DNA from: Elusimicrobiota bacterium
Lineage (GTDB): Bacteria > Elusimicrobiota > Elusimicrobia > FEN-1173
Assembly: GCA_003158755.1 (NCBI GenBank)
Contig: PMLF01000218.1
Span: 1-8,619 of the forward strand
DNA: 8,619 nt
Direction: 5' to 3'
Shown: one piece after another, positions 1 through 6,473 of the stretch
Layout: every line of letters begins with the position of its first letter
How positions within the stretch are numbered: position 1 is the first letter of the stretch
Notes under the pieces: generated by a model
Databases searched by the model: none
What the model saw: only the letters and a program-made list of their open reading frames with translations
What the model was told of the DNA's origin: nothing
Translations under genes and position numbers: made by a program

Positions 1-1350
1 GGCGTTTCCATAAAAAAGGTTGTCCTGAATCAGCGCTTTGGTGAAATTAGTGTCAAATGCATATCCGTTTATGTTTCCGTTGCGGTAGAACCGGTTGCCG
101 ATGACGTCCACCGCCGACGGGTTGTCCCAACCGCCCAAAGATGACCCATTGGCGTTGGCAAATATCCGGCTGTTCAGAATGGAAGAACGCGCCGCGTATC
201 CACCCAAGCCCTCTCCCGGGTTGGCGTAGATGTTGTTGTTGTCGAAATCCAGGCCGTCGGTCCCCCAACCCAGGGAAAAACCGTAGTCGCCGTTAGCCAT
301 GAAGTCGTTGCCGACCATCGTCAGACCACCCGTCAAATCCATGCCGTCGTCCTGGCTGCCGTAAAAAATGTTTCCGTAGAAACCGGCTCCGGCCCCTCCC
401 TCGAAGACTACACCCTCATACCCATCGTGGACGGAGCAACTGGACATCACGACGCCGGCAGTGCCATTGTCGTTCCAAACCTCAATCCCGGGTGGGTCAT
501 CCTCGTTGACCGACGATCCTAGCTCCGAAAATTCCCCCAGGGACAATACCGCGTTTCCCGGCTGGGCCTGGATCAACACGTAGGAGGAGTTGGTCGCGTG
601 GTTTGTCCCCGCCGAGATCACCCGCACGTTCCGCGTCAGGTTGGCCACGCGGATGTTATTGTCGTCGGGAAGATGCGCGAGATGGTTGAATAGAAGCGGG
701 CTGCCGGCGTCCCATTGGATGGTTCCGCCAGAGGGGTCGCTTTTGATCGTTCGCTTCTCGCACTGGTTTGCCCACGGGTTGGGCAGTTCCGTCTGGCCGA
801 TGACGATCACGTCCCCCACGCCCCAGCCCGCCGCGTCCGCCGCATTGACGGTCAACGAGGCCACCCCCGCCGACACGTTCGCCGTCGCAAGCGCCACGGG
901 GTTTTTTGGCGAGCCCTGCATGTAGAACTGCCCGCTTTTGGCGACGTTCAAACCGTATTCCCCCGCGGATGCTCCGCTGGGAAGGACCAGCGTAGCGGTG
1001 GAGGGTAAGAGGATGGCGTCGCCGGACCGGCCCATGTCAAGGGTCCCATTAACGGTCACGTTGCCCGCCGACACCGTGAGGGTCGAACTCGCGCCCCGAC
1101 TGAACTTCAACGTCCCGCCGGATTTCACCGTCACCGCCTGGACCGCGGCCGTGGTGATGTCCACCGTCACAATGGAGCCGTTGGCGATCACGGCCGTGTC
1201 GGCGGAGGTGGGAACGACTCCGCCTGCCCAGGTGCCCCCGACGGACCAATTGCCCGTCCCGGCGCTTGTGATCGTGGCCGCCCGCGCCAGGGCTCCTAAT
1301 GTGGCGAGGCACGAAAGGACGAACAAGTTGTGAAGAAGTTTGAGTTTCAT
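1..1350 (-). CDS. Secreted G8-domain / right-handed beta-helix protein (3' end outside window)
   Basis: The frame is open from an ATG at 1350 to base 1, giving 450 residues; the C-terminus lies outside the window. Residues 1-24 form a signal peptide (MKLK basic start, hydrophobic core, ALARA cleavage region). Residues 31-150 look like a G8 domain: GTGNWS, W41, the GGVVP turn and short beta repeats such as VTVKSGGTLKF and VTVNGTLDM. Residues 160-250 carry the arrangement seen after G8 in CEMIP/PKHD1-type proteins: an AAGWGVGDVIVI segment, a KRTIKS strand, SPLLFNH and an LTRNVRVIS strand. From about 270 on, repeated strands with N-rich turns (GNIFYGSQDDG, GNDFMANGDYG, NNNIYANPGEG, SRIFANANGS, GNRFYRNGN) indicate a right-handed beta-helix, as in polysaccharide lyases and surface adhesins. 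Carbohydrate binding or cleavage is inferred; no catalytic residue can be assigned. An in-frame ATG at 1377 would add nine residues but has no ribosome binding site. A GAGGG lies 15 bases before 1350, which is too far to be convincing. Confidence 0.85.
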   Translation of the reverse strand, partial: MKLKLLHNLFVLSCLATLGALARAATITSAGTGNWSVGGTWAGGVVPTSADTAVIANGSIVTVDITTAAVQAVTVKSGGTLKFSRGASSTLTVSAGNVTVNGTLDMGRSGDAILLPSTATLVLPSGASAGEYGLNVAKSGQFYMQGSPKNPVALATANVSAGVASLTVNAADAAGWGVGDVIVIGQTELPNPWANQCEKRTIKSDPSGGTIQWDAGSPLLFNHLAHLPDDNNIRVANLTRNVRVISAGTNHATNSSYVLIQAQPGNAVLSLGEFSELGSSVNEDDPPGIEVWNDNGTAGVVMSSCSVHDGYEGVVFEGGAGAGFYGNIFYGSQDDGMDLTGGLTMVGNDFMANGDYGFSLGWGTDGLDFDNNNIYANPGEGLGGYAARSSILNSRIFANANGSSLGGWDNPSAVDVIGNRFYRNGNINGYAFDTNFTKALIQDNLFYGNA

Positions 1351-1386
1351 TGAAATGTAAGACTGCCCTCTTTTCATCAAAAATTC

Positions 1387-1418
1387 AATGGCATATATCC
1401 CATTGCGGTAATGCCATT
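1387..1418. repeat. Perfect 8-base inverted repeat upstream of the G8 gene
   Basis: AATGGCAT at 1387-1394 is matched exactly by its reverse complement ATGCCATT at 1411-1418, leaving a 16-base loop. Within it CAATGG (1386-1391) can pair instead with CCATTG (1400-1405), so two alternative hairpins are possible. The element lies 37-68 bases upstream of the minus-strand start at 1350. It could be an operator or a leader-RNA structure; there is no U-tract to support a terminator. Confidence 0.4.
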
Positions 1419-1540
1419 TATCTCACTTGTCTGAGTTAACTGTAATTCCAAGAAACATCGTTCTTCACTCGTCACTGATCGCCCCCAAAAACATTTTACT
1501 AGGATATGCTTGTAAACTGTTGTTGGCGTGCTAAATAGTT

Positions 1541-1546
1541 TATAAT
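1541..1546 (+). promoter_or_regulatory. Candidate -10 box (TATAAT) of the ATPase gene
   Basis: An exact TATAAT sits four bases before the GTG at 1551 and ten bases before the ATG at 1557. Transcription would then begin near 1552-1554, making the message leaderless or nearly so, which fits the lack of a Shine-Dalgarno sequence. No good -35 hexamer is present; CTGTTG at 1517-1522 with an 18-base spacer is the best weak candidate. The hexamer overlaps the right arm of an inverted repeat (TAAACT 1513-1518, AGTTTA 1537-1542), a place where a repressor could act. Confidence 0.4.
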
Positions 1547-1550
1547 CAAC

Positions 1551-2762
1551 GTGAAAATGAAAACAACTTTCTTCCGAAACCCCGTCTTCACGCGTTTGTG
1601 GACCTACTTGAACGAGGACCGCCCCCTTCCCCAAATCCTGGTGGGTCCCCGGCAAGTTGGGAAAACAACCCTGGCCCGGCAAATCGAAGCTCGATGGAAA
1701 GGCCCCGTGATCTACCAAACCACGGAGCGGGCATCGTTGCCCAACCCGGATTGGATCGAACTCCATTGGAAGAAAGCCCGCGAAACCTCTCGTCCGGGGA
1801 AAGAAACCCTCCTGATCCTGGACGAAGCCCAGAAGATTCCCGGCTGGAGCGAGGTCGTCAAGATGATGGTGGACGAAGACCGCCATGAAGACCGGCGACG
1901 GCCGGTCATCCTCTTGGGGTCTTCCTCCCTGCTCGTCCAAAAAGGTCTCCGAGAGAGTATGACCGGACGGTTTGAGCTGCACCGCGTCCCCCATTGGAGC
2001 TTCGGAGAGTGCCGGAAAGTCTTCGGCCTGAGCTTGGAGGATTACCTGATCTTCGGCGGGTATCCCGCCAACATCCCGTACCGCGCCGACCCCGAACGAT
2101 GGACGCAGAGGATGCGGGACGGCGTGATCGAAACCGTGCTGGGACGGGACCTGCTGATGATGAACCCCGTGGACAAACCGGTTTTGCTCCGGCGGCTTTT
2201 CGGCGCGGCCTGCGCCCACCCGGCGGAGGTGGTCAGCTACACCAAGATTTTGGGCCAGCTCCAGGAACGAGGAAACACGGAAACCCTGACCCACTACCTG
2301 GACCTCCTGTCGGCCGCCTTCCTGACGGCGCCCCTTCACAAGTGGAGCGGGGAATGGCTGAGACAGCGGGCGTCCTCGCCCAAAATCATCCTCCGAGACA
2401 ACGCCCTGGTCACGGCCATGACGGGCAACATGGGCGGCGATCCCGCCTGGCGCGGACGATTGGCCGAGAACGCCGTCGGGGCCGCTCTGGTCGCCCTGGC
2501 GGAGAGTCGAGGGGGCGAAGTCTTTTATTGGCGGGAGAGGGACTTGGAAGTGGACTTCGTCGTCAAGATCGGTCCGAAGATCTGGGCCGTTGAGGTCAAG
2601 TCCGGTCCCTGGAAACCGCCTCTTCAGGGTCTCCACATCTTCCTGAGCCGCAACAACGGGGTCCGGGGTGTCGTCATCGGCCCGCCATCTCCCGGAGCCC
2701 CATTTGAGAACCTTTCCTTGGAGGATTTTCTGTCCTCCCCGGAGAAACTGTTGGATATTTGA
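1551..2762 (+). CDS. AAA-type ATPase, DUF4143 family
   Basis: The 403-residue cytoplasmic protein has the standard layout and length of the AAA_14/DUF4143 family. The Walker A motif GPRQVGKTT is at residues 32-40, Walker B LLILDEAQ at 87-94, a sensor-1-like GSSSL at 123-127 and a likely arginine-finger TGR at 138-140. The second half starts with the family's GGYP motif (169-172). It ends in a PD-(D/E)XK-like stretch: RLAENAVGAAL (E306), FYWRERDLEVDFVV (D335) and AVEVKSG (E348, K350). Family members are widespread and patchily distributed, and their physiological role is not established; no partner gene is visible. The start is either the GTG at 1551 or the ATG at 1557 (401 residues). Neither has a ribosome binding site, but both follow a TATAAT box. 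The gene points against its right-hand neighbour, with 21 bases between their stop codons and no hairpin terminator. It is unrelated in function to the secreted proteins around it, so it is probably an independent, transferable unit. Confidence 0.93.
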   Translation: MKMKTTFFRNPVFTRLWTYLNEDRPLPQILVGPRQVGKTTLARQIEARWKGPVIYQTTERASLPNPDWIELHWKKARETSRPGKETLLILDEAQKIPGWSEVVKMMVDEDRHEDRRRPVILLGSSSLLVQKGLRESMTGRFELHRVPHWSFGECRKVFGLSLEDYLIFGGYPANIPYRADPERWTQRMRDGVIETVLGRDLLMMNPVDKPVLLRRLFGAACAHPAEVVSYTKILGQLQERGNTETLTHYLDLLSAAFLTAPLHKWSGEWLRQRASSPKIILRDNALVTAMTGNMGGDPAWRGRLAENAVGAALVALAESRGGEVFYWRERDLEVDFVVKIGPKIWAVEVKSGPWKPPLQGLHIFLSRNNGVRGVVIGPPSPGAPFENLSLEDFLSSPEKLLDI

Positions 2763-2783
2763 CGCGAATGTTTTCATAGGAGC

Positions 2784-5700
2784 TCAGCGCACCACCGCGA
2801 ACTTCACCCGCCCACGAACGACGGCACCGTCCTTCTTCCCGTGAATCACGGCGTAATAGACGCCGCTGGCTTTCTTTCCCGTCCAGACGTAGTCGTAATA
2901 GGGTTTGCCGTTGGACGCGGTTCCCGTCGGCCCGCCGGTCACCCGGTCGGAATGGACCACCGTTCCCGCCGCGTCGTAGATCGTAATTTCCAGCTCGTCC
3001 GCGTCGCCCACGAACGCCCGGATCGTCGGGTCCTTGCCCACCGCCGGGTTCGGGAAGGCCGCGGTTTCCAGCAGAGTCACCGAGGAACTCGTCGTCCCGC
3101 CGCCCGTCCCCCCGCCGGTGGCTCCCGGCGTCGTCGCCGAGACCGGAGAGGTCCAGTCCGAATCGCTCGACCCGTTCACGGCCCGGACGTGGTAGCCGTA
3201 GGAAGTCCCGGGCGAAGCGGTCGCATCGTCGAACGACGTCGCGTTCGCGGGCGTCGTCGTCAACAGGGAGAACGCTCCCGTCCCCACCCGCCGCTCGATC
3301 TGGAACCCCGTGTTCGTCGAAGAGTCCGTCCACGTCAGATGGACGGTCGTGGAGGACACCGCCGCCGCCGTCAGGCCCGTCGGAACCGCCGGAACGGGCG
3401 GGGCCGCCATGCCCACCGACACCGTGTTGCTGTTGGCCGTGTAATGGTTGCTTGCGCCGTCCACATACGTTGCCGTCGCCGCGTTCGCGTGGGGGGATTG
3501 GTACGTTTCCCTGAACGTCACCGTTCCCGATGACCCCTGCGGCACGTTTCCGAGGGTCCAATTGATCGTCTGCCCCGTCTTCACGCCGCCGTTGGAGATG
3601 GACCCGGCGACCACTTGGACGGAAGCGTCCAGGGCGTCCGAGAGGACCGTGGTTTGGGCCGCGACCGTTCCGCTGTTTTGATAGGTCACGGTGTAGGTCA
3701 GGACGTCGCCGGGGTTGGCGACCGTCTCGCTCACGGCCATGGACAGGGAGATGGCCGGCTGGTTGGACGGCGCGACGGTCACGTTGGCGGCCGCGGTGTT
3801 GGCGTAGGAAACGACGAGCGTTCCCTGGGCGCTGGAGGTGAGCGTGGTGGACAGGATCGTCGTCGCCCCTTGCGTCACGGTCACGGCGTAGGGGAAGCTC
3901 GGGCGGAGGTCGCCGAGCACGTCCTGGTGGGACCCGGTCGTCGCGGCCGCGTAAGTCACCGCGCCGGGGATGAACGGGTTGTCGCGGGTGGCGAAGAGGA
4001 GCACACGGGGAGTCGTTCCGTCCATCACTTCGATCCCCTGGGCCGCGCCGTCGGGGGTGGTCACGGCGCTGAAAGCCACCATGGATGCCATGCCGGACGG
4101 GCCGGCCTGGAACACGTGCAAGAAAGTGTCGTCCGTTTGGCCGCCGGCCGTGACTTGATAATTCCTGGACGTCGCGTAGAGTCCGCCGGGAAGGTTGTTG
4201 AGGGCGCCGCCCGTCACGGTTTTCAACGCCGTCGTCGCTCCGGCGGGCACGATCACCTGCCGCATAAAAAGCTTGCTGTTTCCGATGGTTGTCGTATAGA
4301 GATTGCCGCTTTGCGTCAGCGTGGGGCCGAAATTCTGGGCGAAATTCATGTTGAATATCTGCTTGACGCCGACCGGGGCCACTTTCACCTGGTCATGGAC
4401 GAGGACGAGCCCCAAGCTCCGGAGGAAAAGGAGGGACCTCACCGCTTTCTTCACGGGATTATTGGACGGGTAGTAGGGTGAGATATAGGCGCCGGCGAAG
4501 TCGGCCTGGGCGTAAACCCAGTCGTTGTTGTCCTGGAACTTGTCGATGTGGACATCGTCGCCATATTCCTGCTGGTTCGGCGCGCCAAGGATATAGCCGC
4601 CCACGCCGGTATCGTCGAAACCGATGGTGTTGTGCCACGGGATCGTTTGGCCGCCGTCAATACCTCCAAAACTGCCGTAACCGCCGCCGTCCTGGATGAG
4701 GTAGTCCGCCCCGCGTTGGATCGTGAAATGCCCCTGGTCGGTATTCTGGTGGCCGTTGCCGGCGTCAATATAAGGCGCCGCGGACAGGCTCACCCAGACC
4801 GCGTTTTGGCTCCAATCCGACCGGGCGTATAGCGGCCCGGAGATTTTCCCGCGCCAGGAGAGAGGGAAGGCGGTACCGCCGGCGGTGTAATCGCTCAAAG
4901 GCCCCGAGGGAGGAGTCAGGCCCACATTCTTTAGCCATTGCCGGGCGAAGGGAACCATCTTGTGATTGGGCATGTCTTGGATGAACTCGACGGCGAGGGT
5001 GGAATTAAGATTGGCCGCGGCCGGCAGACTGTCCCAGGCGCCGCCGTCGTAGAACGATATGAGGTCGGGCTTGGTCCCATGGATGATCGCCGGGATCAGG
5101 TTATCCGTCCATTCCAGGGGAGACAGAAGGTCCGTCCCGGTGACCGACTTATAGAGCGTGAAACAATTCAAGACGTCCTTGTATGATCCGGCCATGTACT
5201 GCGCCCCCTGTACCCCGTAACCGCTCGGCACCTTATTTGTCAACCCGGCGATCGTTTGCTGGGCGAGTTTCAATGCCAAAGCCTGCCACTCGGCGGCGCG
5301 GGGGTTTTCAGGCTGGGTCCCGTAACCGGTCATGAACACCGGCCGAAGATAACTTGCCAAGAAATAGTTGCCGAGGTCTCCGTCGGGCTCAAGCCCGAAT
5401 TTCCCATACCAATCCAGCCGGGCGTTTTGGACGGTATTAAATTCCTGCTTGAGGTCCGGGGTGAAAAGGTCGTAGAAGGCGTCGTAGGCCTCGCTCAGCC
5501 CGGTGGTAACGGTTCGGCCCGTGTATCCATGGTCGACCTGGCCCATGTTCAGTCCACCCAGGAAGTTGCCCGTTTGCTCGTATTGATCGGAAAGGAATTT
5601 GACGAAGACGGCCTCATTGGCGGCGGGGGCCGAAGGGAAAACGATGTTGTTTCCCGACCGCGTAAAAGCCGTGGTCGGGCTTTGACTGGTAAGGCTCGGC

Positions 5701-6458
5701 ACGGTGACATAGTACGCCGCTCCCGTTCCAGGGTGGTTGGCCGTTCCCCAACTCAAGAGAGAGTGCGCGTTTGTAAGCGGATCGTTCCACACCATTTTAT
5801 AGTCCGCCGCGCTGTAATTGGTCGGGCCGCCGGAGGGGTTACTGACCTTGAGGATGGGTCCGAAATAACCGGCGCTGTCTCCGAACGCCTCATAGTCCGA
5901 CCCGCTCCCGCCGTAGGTGACGGAATATTCCTCGACCGGAATGCGCATTACGGCGACGGTTGTCCCGCCCATCGGCGTCATGGGAAGCGCAAAACTCGTT
6001 GTGTGGCCGTCTCCCAGCCCGAGGAATTGGTAATGGTCAAGATAATCCTCGGAGTCATAACCTGCGCCAAAAAAATGCCGGGAAAGAACTTTCGCCAGCC
6101 CCACGCCCTTTGCCCCGTATTTGGCCGCGTCGGCCGTCGAGCCCTTTTGCTTGGAAACCAGATAACACCAGGCGTAGTCCTCCGCGGCGTAGAACTCGTC
6201 AAAGCCCGCGTAGTTGCCGTACTGGCCTTGGATGACTTGATTTAAGTAAGAGTCACATCTGTTCTTGATCGCGATCCAATCCGCGCCGCCCAGGACCAGT
6301 TCGTCGATCTGGTCCTGCGGGAAGAGGTAGGGGTGGCCGGAAGGGGTCGCCGAAACGGAGGCGATCACACTCAATAGTAGCGCCCCGGAGAGAATCCATT
6401 GAAATGCCGCTCTCGCCGGACTTTTCACGACAACCCATAACAAGGAATGTGATTTCAT
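2784..6458 (-). CDS. Secreted heparinase II/III-like multidomain protein with C-terminal sorting-type domain
   Basis: A probable exported polysaccharide lyase of 1224 residues. A long signal peptide ends near ASVSA (residue 37). Residues 40-520 open with HPYLFPQDQIDEL, the usual N-terminal lead of heparinase II/III relatives, and are largely helical. They appear interrupted at about 170-290 by a beta-rich, Gly/Ser/Thr-rich insert. Residues 545-700 hold the heparinase II/III-like beta-sheet signatures: GNGHQNTDQGHFTIQRG (H570, D574, H577), a D/G-rich turn, WHNTI (H609, N610), WVYAQADFAGAY and LLFLRSLGLVLVHDQV. These are candidate metal or catalytic residues; the substrate cannot be read from sequence, though the family cleaves uronic-acid polysaccharides by beta-elimination. 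A DUF11-like repeat (about 900-985), a fibronectin type III domain (about 1022-1112), a Gly/Ser/Thr linker (1113-1126) and an FPNP...GVYY domain (about 1130-1224) follow. It is the last gene of the operon, 15 bases after its neighbour, with AGGGGG six bases before the ATG. Confidence 0.85.
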   Translation of the reverse strand: MKSHSLLWVVVKSPARAAFQWILSGALLLSVIASVSATPSGHPYLFPQDQIDELVLGGADWIAIKNRCDSYLNQVIQGQYGNYAGFDEFYAAEDYAWCYLVSKQKGSTADAAKYGAKGVGLAKVLSRHFFGAGYDSEDYLDHYQFLGLGDGHTTSFALPMTPMGGTTVAVMRIPVEEYSVTYGGSGSDYEAFGDSAGYFGPILKVSNPSGGPTNYSAADYKMVWNDPLTNAHSLLSWGTANHPGTGAAYYVTVPSLTSQSPTTAFTRSGNNIVFPSAPAANEAVFVKFLSDQYEQTGNFLGGLNMGQVDHGYTGRTVTTGLSEAYDAFYDLFTPDLKQEFNTVQNARLDWYGKFGLEPDGDLGNYFLASYLRPVFMTGYGTQPENPRAAEWQALALKLAQQTIAGLTNKVPSGYGVQGAQYMAGSYKDVLNCFTLYKSVTGTDLLSPLEWTDNLIPAIIHGTKPDLISFYDGGAWDSLPAAANLNSTLAVEFIQDMPNHKMVPFARQWLKNVGLTPPSGPLSDYTAGGTAFPLSWRGKISGPLYARSDWSQNAVWVSLSAAPYIDAGNGHQNTDQGHFTIQRGADYLIQDGGGYGSFGGIDGGQTIPWHNTIGFDDTGVGGYILGAPNQQEYGDDVHIDKFQDNNDWVYAQADFAGAYISPYYPSNNPVKKAVRSLLFLRSLGLVLVHDQVKVAPVGVKQIFNMNFAQNFGPTLTQSGNLYTTTIGNSKLFMRQVIVPAGATTALKTVTGGALNNLPGGLYATSRNYQVTAGGQTDDTFLHVFQAGPSGMASMVAFSAVTTPDGAAQGIEVMDGTTPRVLLFATRDNPFIPGAVTYAAATTGSHQDVLGDLRPSFPYAVTVTQGATTILSTTLTSSAQGTLVVSYANTAAANVTVAPSNQPAISLSMAVSETVANPGDVLTYTVTYQNSGTVAAQTTVLSDALDASVQVVAGSISNGGVKTGQTINWTLGNVPQGSSGTVTFRETYQSPHANAATATYVDGASNHYTANSNTVSVGMAAPPVPAVPTGLTAAAVSSTTVHLTWTDSSTNTGFQIERRVGTGAFSLLTTTPANATSFDDATASPGTSYGYHVRAVNGSSDSDWTSPVSATTPGATGGGTGGGTTSSSVTLLETAAFPNPAVGKDPTIRAFVGDADELEITIYDAAGTVVHSDRVTGGPTGTASNGKPYYDYVWTGKKASGVYYAVIHGKKDGAVVRGRVKFAVVR
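2791..3070 (-). repeat. Copy 1 of duplicated C-terminal domain coding sequence
   Basis: This stretch aligns without gaps to 6481-6760, an offset of exactly 3690 bases. My hand count is 241 of 280 identical bases (about 86%). It encodes residues from about 1130 to the end of the 1224-residue protein: FPNP, a strand LEITIYDAAG, VVHSDRVTGG, YYDYVW and GVYYAVIHGKK, ending RGRVKFAVVR. The fold resembles FlgD Ig-like and type IX secretion (type A) C-terminal domains, so a sorting or surface-attachment role is inferred. Confidence 0.85.
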
Positions 6459-6464
6459 GTCGAT

Positions 6465-6470
6465 CCCCCT
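6465..6470 (-). promoter_or_regulatory. Shine-Dalgarno of the heparinase-like gene
   Basis: AGGGGG on the minus strand lies six bases before the ATG at 6458, inside the 15-base gap to the preceding stop codon. This fixes the start choice and supports co-transcription with the upstream gene. Confidence 0.7.
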
Positions 6471-6473
6471 AGT

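Larger units (their letters stand above)
1351..1550. promoter_or_regulatory. AT-rich divergent intergenic region
   Basis: This 200-base gap separates two divergently transcribed genes and must contain the start signals of both. Hand counting gives about 36% GC, against about 60% in the flanking genes. It contains several short symmetric elements: an 8-base inverted repeat at 1387-1418, the palindrome AGTTAACT at 1434-1441, AAGAA/TTCTT at 1450-1465, and TAAACT/AGTTTA at 1513-1542 overlapping a TATAAT box. I find no convincing sigma-70 promoter for the minus-strand gene and no small ORF with coding character. Confidence 0.6.

Noticed and set aside
53..268. Small minus-strand open frame of 71 codons
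   Set aside because: It is out of frame with the continuous beta-helix coding sequence covering 1-1350, whose repeat pattern is unmistakable.
1377..2777. A 466-codon open frame on the minus strand, antisense to the ATPase gene
   Set aside because: The plus-strand frame carries complete Walker A, Walker B and DUF4143 motifs. The antisense frame has no recognisable domain or ribosome binding site and is a by-product of GC-rich codon use.
2841..4481. Long plus-strand open frames (2841-3533, 3615-4481), Arg/Gly/His-rich
   Set aside because: They lie opposite the 1224-residue secreted protein. Their biased composition is that of a GC-rich shadow frame, with no domain signal.
5256..6245. A 329-codon plus-strand open frame
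   Set aside because: It is antisense to the N-terminal half of the heparinase-like protein and shows no motif, signal peptide or ribosome binding site.
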